From Paenibacillus zeisoli (GTDB lineage: Bacteria; Bacillota; Bacilli; Paenibacillales; Paenibacillaceae), in the NCBI RefSeq assembly GCF_003994465.1, contig NZ_RZNX01000002.1, forward strand, positions 23,444 to 87,443: a stretch of DNA of 64,000 nucleotides, written 5' to 3'. Each line of letters begins with the position of its first letter. Position 1 is the first letter of the stretch. The notes beneath the pieces are model-generated. The model ran no database searches and was not told where the DNA came from. It worked only from the letters and a program-made list of their open reading frames with translations. This document shows positions 25,969 through 35,961 of the stretch, piece by piece. The position numbers and the translations under genes were made by a program.

Positions 25969-27666
25969 TTACAGCTTCTTATCCTCCACTTGACCCAACC
26001 AGTGCTCAATCTCGTTGATTACAGAAGATACACTTCCCTGCTCAAATGGAGAAATTAAACCCGCAGCCTTCACGAGCTCTGTGAATGCACGACTTCCGCC
26101 CTGACGGCATAGTTCAAGATAGGCAGTCCAGGCCGCTTCACGGTCTTCCTGTGACTTCTTCCAGAACTGGAATGCACACAGCTGCGCCAGTGTGTAATCA
26201 ATGTAATAGAACGGGGAGCTGAAGATATGCCCCTGCTTCTGCCAGAATCCACCCTGTTCCAGATAGGCATTGCCCGCATAGTCACGGTGAGGCAGGTATT
26301 TCTTCTCAATCTCCCGCCAAGCCAGCTTGCGCTCCTGCGGTGTGGCTTCCGGATTTCCATAGACGTAGTGCTGGAATTCGTCTACTGCAACCCCATAAGG
26401 GATGAAGAGTAGACCTGAGGACAAATGATTGAATTTGTACTTCTCGGTATCTTCCTTGAAGAACAGCTCCATCCATGGCCATGTAAGAAATTCCATACTC
26501 ATCGAATGAATCTCTGCTGCTTCGAGTGTTGGGAAGCTGTATTCAGGCACTTTATACTGACGGCTCTGGAACACCTGGAAAGCGTGACCCACCTCATGCG
26601 TCAACACATCGATATCATCGGACGTACCATTAAAGTTCGAGAAAATGAACGGGGCTTCATAATCGCTGAGATAAGTGCAGTAACCGCCGCCCTGCTTGCC
26701 TTTCTTGGCAACAAGGTCCATCAACCCATTTTCCTGCATGAATTTGAAGAATTCATCCGTCTCCGGAGACAGCTCCGCGTACATCTTGGCTCCGTTCTGA
26801 ACAATCCAGTCTGGATCTCCCTTAGGCTCCGCATTTCCAGAAGCAAAGCTGAAGTCTTCATCGAAATAGGTAAGTCGATCTACACCGATTCTGGCCTGCT
26901 GACGTTCCTTCAGTCTCTGAGCTGCAGGCACAATGAACTCTTTCACCTGGTCTCTAAAGCTCTTAACCATCTCCGCGTTATAGTCGGTGCGATTAAGACG
27001 ATCATAGGCCAGCTGTATGAAGTTCTCGTAGCCAAGCGCCCCCGCAATCCGAGTCCGTACTTTGACTAATTCATCATAGATTCGGTCCAGCTCATCTTCA
27101 TGCTCGCTCATAAAAGCATACCGTGCTTCGGCCGCTCTCTGTCTAAGACCGCGGTCCGTGGACATTTCAAATGGACGCAGCTGCGGCAGGGTTCTCTCTT
27201 CCCCTTCAAAAGGAATCTTGGCCGACGCAATAAGCTGACTATACTGGGTAACCAGCTTATTCTCCTGCTGGAGGTCCTGAATTATTTCGGGCTTGAATGT
27301 CTTCAAGGACACATCCATCAGACTGAACAGCTGACCTCCCCATTTCTCTTCGAGCTGAGCCCGGAATTTAGACTGTACAACAGCTTTATAGTAGTCGGTC
27401 ACGAATTCTTGATACAGCGGTCCCACTTCATCCATATAATCCTGCTCTGCCTTGTAAAATTCATCGGTAGTATCAATCGAATGACGTATACTCACAATCG
27501 TCCCGAGGGTTTCAAATTGGCTGCGCAGCTCGTTAATTTTCTCAAAAACAAGATCCTGCTCCTCAAAGCTCGCAGCCTGATTGAATTGTTCTAATAAATC
27601 CTTGAACTGACTCTCGACATTCTGGATGTCAGGTCTTGAATACGGGTATTCATTGAATTTCATCAT
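25969..27666 (-). CDS. M3-family oligoendopeptidase
   Basis: 565 residues, matching the short M3 oligoendopeptidase group (PepF-like). The zinc motif HEVGHAFQ lies near residue 360, with a downstream Glu-containing helix (SFPTLEAAEIHSMSMEF). The family degrades short peptides in the cytoplasm, and no signal peptide is seen. It is flanked by two paralogous secreted proteins, each with its own terminator, so it is probably transcribed alone. Confidence 0.93.
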   Translation of the reverse strand: MMKFNEYPYSRPDIQNVESQFKDLLEQFNQAASFEEQDLVFEKINELRSQFETLGTIVSIRHSIDTTDEFYKAEQDYMDEVGPLYQEFVTDYYKAVVQSKFRAQLEEKWGGQLFSLMDVSLKTFKPEIIQDLQQENKLVTQYSQLIASAKIPFEGEERTLPQLRPFEMSTDRGLRQRAAEARYAFMSEHEDELDRIYDELVKVRTRIAGALGYENFIQLAYDRLNRTDYNAEMVKSFRDQVKEFIVPAAQRLKERQQARIGVDRLTYFDEDFSFASGNAEPKGDPDWIVQNGAKMYAELSPETDEFFKFMQENGLMDLVAKKGKQGGGYCTYLSDYEAPFIFSNFNGTSDDIDVLTHEVGHAFQVFQSRQYKVPEYSFPTLEAAEIHSMSMEFLTWPWMELFFKEDTEKYKFNHLSSGLLFIPYGVAVDEFQHYVYGNPEATPQERKLAWREIEKKYLPHRDYAGNAYLEQGGFWQKQGHIFSSPFYYIDYTLAQLCAFQFWKKSQEDREAAWTAYLELCRQGGSRAFTELVKAAGLISPFEQGSVSSVINEIEHWLGQVEDKKL

Positions 27667-27758
27667 TAATCACCCTTTGGTCAATTATTTATAAAACCTA
27701 TTATACAGGGTAATTTTGGGATAACAAACATCTATATAAGAAGCAGCTAAAATACTGG

Positions 27759-27905
27759 AAAATGGGGCAATGTCGTAACTACGGGGAATGGAGCCAAAGT
27801 AAATGCTTCCGATGTAGCTTTCTTTCAGAAAGCTTGTAGGCGGTCGCTTTCACTCCTACATTTCCAAGCTTCCCCTCCGCTCACGCCTCCCCTGCATGCC
27901 ATTTT
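27759..27905. repeat. Intergenic palindromic element copy E
   Basis: This element holds the 40-nt hairpin module at 27803-27842, identical over 40 nt to copy C. It lacks the CGATCGCTGTT core. Its own outer arms AAAATGGGGCA and TGCCATTTT are near-complementary. It lies in the 317-bp gap between the second secreted repeat protein and the M3 peptidase. Confidence 0.7.
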
Positions 27906-27942
27906 CAAAGCTCGCTTCAAAGATATGCTGTTCACAGCCAAG

Positions 27943-27968
27943 CAAAAAGAGACGCACACGGCGTCTCC
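27943..27968 (-). terminator. Terminator of the second secreted repeat protein
   Basis: Stem GAGACGC/GCGTCTC with a short GTGT loop, followed by TTTTTGC on the minus strand. Confidence 0.85.
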
Positions 27969-27983
27969 TTGTTCGACTTATAA

Positions 27984-29237
27984 TTATTTATTCTTCCCTG
28001 GACTCATCATAGACTGGGACTCATTAAAGTTCCAACTGTGACCCTTGTCGCCGGACTCCGGTTTTTGTCCTTTAGGAGATGGAACCCGCTTCACCTGTGC
28101 GGTAACGAAATCGATCAAGCTTTTCTTATACTTGTCGTACTGTTCCTTAGTGATCTCGCCGGCTGCCAGCTTCCCGTCCAGCTTAGCCAAACGGTCTTTG
28201 ACCAGAAGATCAACCACCTGCTGTGCAGTTTTGCCATTAACTTCAGCTATAGCAGCGAGGCTCTTCCCCGACTTCATAGCTGTCCGCAGTTCAGATTCGG
28301 TAACGCCCAGCAGCTTAGCCAAGGCCCCAAACTTGCCTGAGTCCTCCACATCCTCTAGCCCCTGAACAACCCCAGGGAACTTGGTGGTCAACAGCTGCGC
28401 AGCCGCTTCAGCTTTAGCTGCCTTCTGAGCATCGTATTCCTCTTGAGTAATTTCACCCGCTGCCAGCTTGGCATCCAGGTCTTTAACATCAGCAGCAATC
28501 AGCAAATCAATGACCGCTTGAGTTTCAACCTTATATTCACCAGCGATTTCGGTAAGCGTTTTGCCAGCCTTCAGCTCTTCTTCCAGCTGAGCTGTAGTTA
28601 TATTAAATAGCTTTGCGATTTCAGCAGAATTCTGAAGTCCTGTAAGCGGAGCCTCCTGGGTACTGTCAACTTTGCTCTCTGTAGTGAACGACATGAGCTT
28701 CTCTGCCGTCTTAACTGCTTCAAGCTTCAGAGCCTGCTCCTTCTTTTCATTCGCCTTCTTTTGCTGTTCCTGCTCCTGCTTCAGCTTTTGTTCCAGCTTT
28801 TGTTTCGCTTTCGGACTTAATTTCTTGTTCTTAAGCTGCTTGGCTAGCTCCTGCTGCTTCTTCTTGTCAGCCTGCTTTTGCTTTTCCTTCTCCTTGGCCA
28901 GTTGGGCACTCTTCTCAGCAGTAATCCAGCTTACAATCTTGGCTTTAAGATCCTCCTTGGATATTCCCTGCTGCGCAGCTATTTCTGCCAATGTCTGGGT
29001 TTGCAGCTTTTCTTTAAGAGTCGCCGCATCCAGCTTTAGGAGGGTAAGAAGCTGTTTCTCGAATTTGCCCAATCCTTCAAGCTTGTCCCCCTGCTGCAAT
29101 GTGGTCTTCTGCTCCTGGACCGTGCTTGTTCCCGATGCAGCGTTAGCATGTCCAGTCGCTACTATTCCCCCGCCTAAGGCCAGAGAAAATGCCATAATTC
29201 CAGCTGCTACAGTTCTTGCTGACTTTCTCCTATTCAT
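27984..29237 (-). CDS. Secreted repeat protein of unknown function, paralogue 2
   Basis: 417 residues from ATG at 29237, behind GAGAGGTGG; a GTG 12 nt upstream is in frame but lies within that site. Signal peptide about 1-34. It has the same repeat pattern as the 24666-25784 product (GKTLTEIAGEYKVETQAVIDL, LAAGEITQEEYD), with three related units. A Lys/Gln/Glu-rich, strongly charged helical stretch (about 110-175) replaces the first linker and is absent from the paralogue. Likely exported or wall-associated; function unknown. Confidence 0.75.
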   Translation of the reverse strand: MNRRKSARTVAAGIMAFSLALGGGIVATGHANAASGTSTVQEQKTTLQQGDKLEGLGKFEKQLLTLLKLDAATLKEKLQTQTLAEIAAQQGISKEDLKAKIVSWITAEKSAQLAKEKEKQKQADKKKQQELAKQLKNKKLSPKAKQKLEQKLKQEQEQQKKANEKKEQALKLEAVKTAEKLMSFTTESKVDSTQEAPLTGLQNSAEIAKLFNITTAQLEEELKAGKTLTEIAGEYKVETQAVIDLLIAADVKDLDAKLAAGEITQEEYDAQKAAKAEAAAQLLTTKFPGVVQGLEDVEDSGKFGALAKLLGVTESELRTAMKSGKSLAAIAEVNGKTAQQVVDLLVKDRLAKLDGKLAAGEITKEQYDKYKKSLIDFVTAQVKRVPSPKGQKPESGDKGHSWNFNESQSMMSPGKNK

Positions 29238-29446
29238 AATGAAGACCACCTCTCATGATGTGCTTGGTTGGTTACTTCTCCCAACACTATCAGTATAACT
29301 GAGATCAAACGAGATGGAACTACTTTTTTCGATATTAATCGACAAAATTTTCTTCATATCGAATCTTTACTTAGATAAAATATATACAGTGGATCATTTC
29401 CTAACTTCAACATATAGTTTGTTAATTTAAGCTCAACTTTCTTTAA

Positions 29447-30337
29447 CTAAGCCTGTCTCTTGAACCCTTCCCCAAGCACCTCATGGGCATTCGTGATGAT
29501 GACAAAAGCAGTCGGTTCAAGCTGCTGGACCAGTGTCTTCAGGCGGGTGACCTCACTTTGACCAACAACAACCATCAGCACTGGCCGATTATCGCCAGTG
29601 TACCCGCCTCTTGCGCTAAGCTTCGTCAGTCCCCGATCAAGGTGAACCAGCACCGCCTCCGAGATTTCATCCGTCTTCTCGGCGATGATATAAGCCACCT
29701 TTGTATAATTCAACCCCAGCTCCACCGCATCTATGATCTTGCCTGTTATATAGAGGCCAATAAGCGCATACAGAGCCTTTTCGGGTGACAATACAATACC
29801 CGCCAGCGTGATAACGAGTCCATCCATCATCACTACGCACGTACTTAAGCTCTGCCCGCTGAACTTCTGGATAATTTGAGCCAGGGTAGATAGCCCCCCC
29901 GTAGAGCCACGTCCACGGAACACGATTCCCAGCCCCAGACCAACCCCAATCCCTCCGTACAGAGATGAGAGCAGCGGGTCGGTCGTTGGAATGATCCAAT
30001 CTTTCGTCAAATAGACGAATAACGGCAGCACTACTGTCCCCAGAAGAGAACGAATCGCATAATTACGGCCAAGCAGCAGGAAGCCTGCAGCAAATAAAGG
30101 AATATTCAGCGCCCACTGGACGTACGCCGGCTCAATACCGAATAACGAGTTCACCACTATGGAGAGTCCCGATACTCCCCCAGACGCGATATGATTCGGC
30201 AGCAAGAACATATTGAAAGCCAGGGCTGTTATAAAAGATCCAATTATAATCATCATACTATCCAGCACATGCCGAGCTGGACCACTTACAGGAAATACCT
30301 CATTAATTCTGCGTTTACGGCCTTTTGGGGGCATCAT
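29447..30337 (-). CDS. YitT-family membrane protein (DUF161/DUF2179)
   Basis: 296 residues. An N-terminal charged segment is followed by about five to six membrane helices (residues about 28-190). A soluble C-terminal DUF2179 domain (about 205-290) carries the typical LTKLSARGGYTG and FVIITNAHEVLGEGF segments. Family role is unknown; some members have been linked to transport. Start ATG at 30337 follows AAGGAGAACTGA. It stands alone between the prfB terminator and an AT-rich gap. Confidence 0.9.
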   Translation of the reverse strand: MMPPKGRKRRINEVFPVSGPARHVLDSMMIIIGSFITALAFNMFLLPNHIASGGVSGLSIVVNSLFGIEPAYVQWALNIPLFAAGFLLLGRNYAIRSLLGTVVLPLFVYLTKDWIIPTTDPLLSSLYGGIGVGLGLGIVFRGRGSTGGLSTLAQIIQKFSGQSLSTCVVMMDGLVITLAGIVLSPEKALYALIGLYITGKIIDAVELGLNYTKVAYIIAEKTDEISEAVLVHLDRGLTKLSARGGYTGDNRPVLMVVVGQSEVTRLKTLVQQLEPTAFVIITNAHEVLGEGFKRQA

Positions 30338-30373
30338 TCAGTTCTCCTTCACTACGTCAAAGTGTTAATGGCC

Positions 30374-30409
30374 AAAAAAATTCCCGCACAAGTTAACTTG
30401 TGCAGGAAT
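30374..30409 (-). terminator. Terminator of prfB
   Basis: Long near-perfect palindrome centred on GTTAAC (ATTCC-GCACAA arms), followed on the minus strand by TTTTTTT. Confidence 0.9.
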
Positions 30410-30425
30410 CGTATATTTATTGATC

Positions 30426-31545
30426 TTATGCTTGTTCAGCCTCAGTCTTGATTTGGCTCCGCAAATATCCATCGATGAAGGCATCCAGTTCGCCATCCAT
30501 AACCGCACCGGTATTCCCCGTCTCAATAGAGGTCCGATGATCTTTAACCATGCTGTAAGGATGGAAGACATAGGATCGAATCTGACTGCCCCAGGCAATA
30601 TCAGATTGCTCTCCACGGATTTCATCCAGCTGCTTCTGCTGCTCTTCCAGCTTGCGTTCATAGAGCTTCGAACGAAGCATTGTCATGGCCCGCTCCCTGT
30701 TCTTGATCTGGGAACGTTCATTCTGACAAGTCACAACCACGCCAGTTGGGATATGGGTAATCCGTACAGCGGAATCCGTAGTATTTATGTGCTGACCGCC
30801 TGCGCCGCTGGCCCGGTAGGTGTCAATCTTCAGATCTTCTGTGCGGATCTCCACATCGACATCTTCCGTAATTTCAGGCACAACGTCACAAGATACGAAG
30901 GAAGTATGGCGGCGGCCCGAAGAGTCGAACGGAGAGATCCGGACTAGCCGGTGAACCCCTTTCTCCGTCTTCAAATAGCCGTAGGCATTGTATCCCTTGA
31001 TCAGCAGCGTCACACTCTTAATTCCCGCTTCATCCCCGGGAAGGTAATCGAGCACCTCCACCTTGAAGCCGTGCTTCTCTGCCCATCTTGTATACATCCG
31101 GAGCAGCATCTGACCCCAATCCTGGGACTCGGTACCTCCGGCACCTGGATGCAGCTCAAGGATCGCATTGAGCTTATCATAAGGCTGGTTCAGGAGAAGC
31201 TGAAGCTCGAACTCTTCCAGACGCTTAAGCAGAGCTTCCACGGACGAGGCAATCTCGGTAAGCAGCGCCGCATCCCCTTCCTCTTCTGCAAGCTCGATCA
31301 TGACGACGATGTCGTCATTCTCGGACTGGAGCTTCTCATATTGATCGACTGAAGATTTGACGGCGTTCATGTCTGCAATTACTTTTTGGGCAGATTCGTT
31401 GTCATCCCAGAAATCAGGCGCAGCCATCTTTTCCTCAAAGTTCGCAATCATTTCCTGCTTCAGATCTAAGTCAAAGAGACCCCCTAAGGTTGGATAATTT
31501 CTTGGCTATTTCACGCAGATCCTGCTTAACACTTGGATCGATCAT
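30426..31545 (-). CDS. prfB: Peptide chain release factor 2, programmed +1 frameshift
   Basis: RF2 reads UGA and UAA stop codons. Translation starts at ATG 31545 and runs 24 codons to an in-frame TGA at 31471-31473. It then shifts +1 at CTT-TGA-C and continues to 30426, giving about 372 residues. The site has the standard stimulators: AGGGGG just upstream acting as an internal Shine-Dalgarno, and the slippery CTT before TGA. GGQ ([15 protein letters not shown]) and the SPF-type tripeptide region ([13 protein letters not shown]) are intact. A simple ORF caller would start it at 31451 and miss the first 32 residues. Confidence 0.97.
31465..31490 (-). promoter_or_regulatory. prfB: prfB autoregulatory frameshift site
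   Basis: AGGGGGTCTCTTTGAC on the minus strand: an SD-like hexamer, the slippery CTT codon, then TGA. This is established RF2 feedback: low RF2 slows termination and favours the +1 shift. Confidence 0.95.
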
Positions 31546-31699
31546 GTTGCTACGTCACCTCTTCTACTTGGTATATACGGTGGCTGGTATATGACACAGG
31601 ATAGAGAGGACTCCCTGCTTCTCATAGACACTCTTCCAGGGGGAGCATCGTGCTCTATCGCAGCTTCACTCCAGCCTACCCTATATATAAAAACTGCAC

Positions 31700-34207
31700 T
31701 TAGTCGTTCTGTCCATGGCAGTGCTTGTATTTCTTGCTGCTGCCGCATGGGCAATCATCATTGCGTCCGATCTGCTCGCCGCGTTGAACCGGGCGCTTCT
31801 CGGCAGGCTCGCCGTTGGTGGAGATTTGGTTCTCATCCACCACGGTCTGACGCTCCTGATTGGTCTCGATTTGTGCTTTCATAATATATGTTGCGACTTC
31901 CTCTTGGATACTCGCTGTCATTTCGTTGAACATTTCAAAACCTTCGAATTGGTACTCACGAAGCGGATCTGTACCGCCGTAAGCACGAAGGTGGATACCT
32001 TGACGAAGTTGATCCATGGCATCGATATGATCCATCCATTTACTATCTACGGCACGAAGCACGATGACCTTCTCAAATTCACGAATCATTTCAACGCCGA
32101 TATGCTCTTCACGGGCATTGTACTTCTCAATGACCTTATTAAAGATATATTCAATGATTTCTTCAGCTTCCTTGCCCCACAGCTCATCCTTGGTCAACTG
32201 GCCTTCATCAAGCAGCTTGCTATTGATGTACTCAGCTACTTCCTCCAGCTCCCAGTTCTCCGGAATATCATCGCTGCAGTGAGCCATTACAATACGTTCA
32301 ATTACCGGCTTAATCATCTCAAGCACAATCTCCTTGATGTTCTCGGATTCGAGAATTTCGCGGCGCTGCTTGTAGATAATTTCCCGCTGCTGATTCATCA
32401 CGTCATCATATTGAAGCACGACTTTACGCACGTCAAAGTTATTACCTTCTACCCGTTTCTGGGCAGACTCAATGGCACGGGTGATCATTTTGCTCTCGAT
32501 CGGTGAATCCTCATCGAAACCAAGACGGTCCATCATGGCCAGCACGTTGTCAGCCCCGAACCGCTTCATCAGCTCATCACCAAGTGACAGATAGAACTGG
32601 GTTGATCCTGGGTCGCCCTGACGCCCGGCACGGCCGCGAAGCTGATTATCGATCCGGCGCGACTCGTGGCGCTCTGTACCAATGATGTGCAGACCCCCAA
32701 TTTCGGATACGCCGTTACCCAAAATGATGTCGGTACCGCGTCCAGCCATATTGGTTGCAATCGTTACGGAACCCGGTTCACCTGCACGGGAAATAATCTC
32801 TGCTTCCTCCGCATGATACTTCGCATTCAGCACCTTGTGTGGAACGCCTTTGCGCTTCAGCATTTCATGAAGAAGCTCGGAGTTCTCAATGGACACTGTA
32901 CCTACAAGGACCGGCTGATTGGAAGCATGACGCTTCACAATCTCTTCCACTACAGCCTTGAACTTGCCTGCTTCGCTCTTATACACGATATCCGGGTTAT
33001 CCACACGGCGATTCGGACGGTTCGTAGGAACCTGAAGAACTTCAAGACCATAGATCTTCTTGAATTCTTCTTCCTCAGTCTTCGCCGTACCAGTCATTCC
33101 GCCAAGCTTGCGGTACATACGGAAGTAGTTCTGGAACGTAATCGTCGCCAGTGTCATACTTTCGTTCTGCACTTCAATGCCTTCCTTGGCTTCGATCGCC
33201 TGGTGAAGGCCATCACTGTAACGGCGTCCGGCCATCAGACGGCCTGTGAATTCGTCAACGATAACGACTTCATCTTCCGTCACCACATAATCCACATCAC
33301 GGCGCATGATAGCATTTGCCTTGAGAGCCTGTACAATGTGGTGGTTAAGCGTTACATGAGCATGGTCATACAGATTCTCGATTCCAAAAGCTTTCTCCGC
33401 CTTCGCCACGCCTTTCTCGGTTAGAGATACGGCCTTGACCTTGATATCCACGTTGAAGTCTTCTTCCGCTTCCAGACGCTTCACAAAACGGTCGGCTGCA
33501 TAGTACAGCTCTGTTGATTTCTGTGCTTGTCCAGAAATAATAAGCGGTGTCCGCGCCTCATCGACAAGAATGGAGTCCACCTCGTCAATAATGCAGAAAT
33601 AGAGCGGACGCTGAACCATCTGCTCTTTATAGAGGACCATATTGTCACGCAAATAGTCGAACCCGAATTCATTGTTCGTTCCGTACGTAATATCGCAAGC
33701 ATAAGCAGCCTGCTTCTCTTCATGCGCCATACCGCTCAGGTTAACCCCAACGGTCATACCCAGGAAATTATAGATTTGGCCCATTTCTGCGCTATCCCGC
33801 TGTGCCAAATAATCATTGACTGTAACCACGTGAACACCCTTGCCAAGGAGTGCATTCAAATAAACCGGCAGGGTTCCGACCAATGTTTTCCCTTCCCCGG
33901 TTTTCATTTCCGCAATACGGCCTTCATGAAGAGCTATACCGCCAACGAGCTGCACATCGTAATGACGCTTGCCCAATACACGCTTGGAAGCTTCCCGTAC
34001 GGTCGCAAAAGCTTCAGGCAGAATATCGTCGATATCCTCGCCTTTCTCTAGTCTCTCTCTAAATTCTACCGTTTTATGTTGCAGCTGCTCGTCCGAGAGC
34101 TCCACAAATTTAGGTTCCAATGTATTAATTATGTCGACCGTCTTCATCAGACGTTTGACATCACGTTCATTCGTGTCGCCAAATATCTTTTTCACTAGTC
34201 CTAGCAT
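31700..34207 (-). CDS. secA: Preprotein translocase ATPase SecA
   Basis: 835 residues, normal for Bacillus-type SecA1. It is the motor driving Sec-dependent export through SecYEG. Walker A is [14 protein letters not shown] (about residue 100), the DEAD-like motif is [16 protein letters not shown], and helicase domain 2 includes [10 protein letters not shown]. The C-terminal zinc-binding SecB-type tail [14 protein letters not shown] is intact. AAAGGGGAAAACC precedes the ATG. Order hpf-secA-prfB matches B. subtilis. Confidence 0.98.
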   Translation of the reverse strand: MLGLVKKIFGDTNERDVKRLMKTVDIINTLEPKFVELSDEQLQHKTVEFRERLEKGEDIDDILPEAFATVREASKRVLGKRHYDVQLVGGIALHEGRIAEMKTGEGKTLVGTLPVYLNALLGKGVHVVTVNDYLAQRDSAEMGQIYNFLGMTVGVNLSGMAHEEKQAAYACDITYGTNNEFGFDYLRDNMVLYKEQMVQRPLYFCIIDEVDSILVDEARTPLIISGQAQKSTELYYAADRFVKRLEAEEDFNVDIKVKAVSLTEKGVAKAEKAFGIENLYDHAHVTLNHHIVQALKANAIMRRDVDYVVTEDEVVIVDEFTGRLMAGRRYSDGLHQAIEAKEGIEVQNESMTLATITFQNYFRMYRKLGGMTGTAKTEEEEFKKIYGLEVLQVPTNRPNRRVDNPDIVYKSEAGKFKAVVEEIVKRHASNQPVLVGTVSIENSELLHEMLKRKGVPHKVLNAKYHAEEAEIISRAGEPGSVTIATNMAGRGTDIILGNGVSEIGGLHIIGTERHESRRIDNQLRGRAGRQGDPGSTQFYLSLGDELMKRFGADNVLAMMDRLGFDEDSPIESKMITRAIESAQKRVEGNNFDVRKVVLQYDDVMNQQREIIYKQRREILESENIKEIVLEMIKPVIERIVMAHCSDDIPENWELEEVAEYINSKLLDEGQLTKDELWGKEAEEIIEYIFNKVIEKYNAREEHIGVEMIREFEKVIVLRAVDSKWMDHIDAMDQLRQGIHLRAYGGTDPLREYQFEGFEMFNEMTASIQEEVATYIMKAQIETNQERQTVVDENQISTNGEPAEKRPVQRGEQIGRNDDCPCGSSKKYKHCHGQND

Positions 34208-34318
34208 GGTTTTCCCCTTTCACGCATAAACAGATGATTTGCCTAAATTGTAACAGTTTGTCAAGGTTGCCGCAACTTAAGCTAGAGCGCTTTCCCGCGG
34301 CAAATTTCCCCATATATG

Positions 34319-34353
34319 AATAAAGAGCCTTACCCGCGAGGCGGATGAGGCTC
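34319..34353 (-). terminator. Terminator of hpf
   Basis: Stem GAGCCT/AGGCTC with inner CCGC/GCGG, followed on the minus strand by TTTATTC. Confidence 0.75.
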
Positions 34354-34417
34354 GGTCTCTTACGTATTAGCTGGATAAAATAAATTCGAATGTTACCTGA
34401 TTCCTTGGATCACTTAA

Positions 34418-34984
34418 TCAAGCGTGTTCAATAAGTCCATATTTCCCATCGGTACGTTTATACACTACGTTAATCTCACGGGTATCCACATTGGAGAATA
34501 CAAAGAAATCATGCCCAACCATATTCATTTGAAGTATGGCTTCCTCCACGTCCATTGGCTTAAAGGTAAAGCGCTTGGTACGGACTACTTCGAGATCATC
34601 ATCGGTTAGCGCATCTTCTTCCTCGCTCGCAAGCATAGGTCCATCCACAGGCTCCTCGACGAACAACGTCTTCAGACTGCCTTCCTGGCGGAATTTGCGG
34701 TTCACCTTGGTCTTGTGCTTACGAATCTGGCGTTCAAGCTTGTCCACTACCTCATCTATGGATGAGTACATGTCATCGCTCTTATCCTCTGCCCGGAGCA
34801 CTACACCGGTTAGTGGAATAGTTACTTCCACTGTGTGCAATCCCCGGATGACATTAAGGGTTACATGTCCTTCTGAGGTGGGAGGTGCATCAAAGTACTT
34901 CTCAAGCCGGCTGAGTTTCTTGTCCACGTAATCATACAAGGCGTCAGTCACTTCAATCTGTTGTCCTCGAATACTGTAATTCAT
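34418..34984 (-). CDS. hpf: Ribosome hibernation promoting factor, long form
   Basis: 188 residues. The N-terminal ~100 residues form the ribosome-binding YfiA/HPF fold (begins MNYSIRGQQIEVTDAL). A linker rich in acidic residues follows, then the C-terminal dimerisation domain (about 130-185, VRTKRFTFKPMDVEEAILQMN). The long form makes 100S ribosome dimers in stationary phase on its own. AAAGGAGGAG precedes the start. Confidence 0.97.
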   Translation of the reverse strand: MNYSIRGQQIEVTDALYDYVDKKLSRLEKYFDAPPTSEGHVTLNVIRGLHTVEVTIPLTGVVLRAEDKSDDMYSSIDEVVDKLERQIRKHKTKVNRKFRQEGSLKTLFVEEPVDGPMLASEEEDALTDDDLEVVRTKRFTFKPMDVEEAILQMNMVGHDFFVFSNVDTREINVVYKRTDGKYGLIEHA

Positions 34985-35008
34985 AGGGCACTCCTCCTTT
35001 GCCTCTAT

Positions 35009-35037
35009 ATTATACCATATGTAAAGCCCAAGTTAAA
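35009..35037 (-). promoter_or_regulatory. Promoter of hpf
   Basis: Minus strand: -35 TTTAAC, 17-bp spacer, -10 TATAAT preceded by TGG (extended -10). It is about 25 bp from the start codon. Confidence 0.7.
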
Positions 35038-35107
35038 ATGTTAACTCTGCAAAATAGGTCAAAAATCGAACTCATTTGTGACGGCGTGTGTAACATTTAG
35101 AAAGCTC

Positions 35108-35135
35108 AAAAAAAGACCCTGGAAAGTCCAGAGTC
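35108..35135 (-). terminator. Terminator of the cold-shock gene
   Basis: Stem AGACTCTGGA/TCCAGGGTCT with CTT loop, followed by TTTTTT on the minus strand. Confidence 0.9.
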
Positions 35136-35201
35136 TGTTGCTAGCGAATTCAATTGTTAACCATCGTTACCAGGTATATAGGTCGGCAAGAGCCGGGATG
35201 A

Positions 35202-35399
35202 TTATAGCTTGATTACGTTAGCGGCTTGAGGTCCGCGTGCGCCTTCGACGATATCGAATTCTACGGATTGTCCTTCTTCAAGCGTCTTGAAGCCTTCGGA
35301 TTGGATTGCGGAGAAGTGAACGAATACGTCGCCTCCGTCTTCAGTTTCGATGAAACCGTAACCCTTCTCAGCGTTAAACCATTTAACTTTACCTTGCAT
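35202..35399 (-). CDS. Cold-shock domain protein
   Basis: 65 residues, a single OB-fold cold-shock domain with both RNA-binding motifs: RNP1 KGYGFIE and RNP2 VFVHFSA. The family melts RNA secondary structure and acts as an RNA chaperone. It has its own promoter and terminator. The leader carries a GTGAAGAAATCTTCAC inverted repeat that could fold in a temperature-sensitive way (speculative). Confidence 0.97.
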   Translation of the reverse strand: MQGKVKWFNAEKGYGFIETEDGGDVFVHFSAIQSEGFKTLEEGQSVEFDIVEGARGPQAANVIKL

Positions 35400-35454
35400 G
35401 CACTAACATTCCCTTCTTAGTCAAATGAAAGTGTGAAGATTTCTTCACATTTGG

Positions 35455-35484
35455 AATATACCACCCTCAATTGAGCGTTGTCAA
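35455..35484 (-). promoter_or_regulatory. Promoter of the cold-shock gene
   Basis: Minus strand: -35 TTGACA (35479-35484, perfect), 18-bp spacer, -10 TATATT (35455-35460). Confidence 0.85.
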
Positions 35485-35565
35485 TTGGAAATGAAAAGGT
35501 TTTTCTGTAAATAAAATGTGGGATTTTGTCTGGTTTTATCAGATTTTTACAGGGTGGGGTTCGAC

Positions 35566-35602
35566 AAAAAACGAGCCGGGTACGGGGGTACCAGGCTCGT
35601 TT
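35566..35602 (-). terminator. Terminator of the flaG-fliD-fliS-fliT operon
   Basis: Stem CGAGCC-GGTAC / GTACC-GGCTCG followed by TTTTTTG on the minus strand, 24 bp after fliT. Confidence 0.9.
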
Positions 35603-35625
35603 GAATATTTGATAATATGGCGCCG

Positions 35626-35961
35626 TTACTTTCGGCGATCCAAGAGAATGCTATCTGGTGTATAGGAAGCTTCGTATGCATTCCGTTGGGTTCTTACCTG
35701 CCCGCGATGCTGCAGCCAATCTGCGGCTTCGGCCTTAAGTGCCGCCATACGAGCAAGGATGACAGAGTCTGCTTGCACAATGTCTTGCAGTTCTTTTTGC
35801 TGAGCAGGGTTGAATGGGCTTGTTAGCTTTAACTGATTCAGCTCGTCAATTAAGTGCTGACGTTCCTCAATAAAAGAGTCTAGTTCTTCATAGGATATCA
35901 TTTGAAGCCTGATCACCACGGACTCTGTTAAAGCCCTGAGTGAAGTAATTACATTATCCAT
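35626..35961 (-). CDS. fliT: FliT-like flagellar protein
   Basis: 111 residues, predicted helical and charged (EELDSFIEERQHLIDELNQL). Overlaps the end of fliS by 8 bp. Size, helical nature and position immediately after fliS match B. subtilis FliT, an export chaperone or regulator of the filament cap. Sequence conservation in this family is low, so the call rests mainly on context. Confidence 0.75.
   Translation of the reverse strand: MDNVITSLRALTESVVIRLQMISYEELDSFIEERQHLIDELNQLKLTSPFNPAQQKELQDIVQADSVILARMAALKAEAADWLQHRGQVRTQRNAYEASYTPDSILLDRRK

Noticed and set aside
31715..32506. Plus-strand open frame opposite secA (263 codons)
   Set aside because: Lies wholly inside secA, with no ribosome-binding site or recognisable domain.
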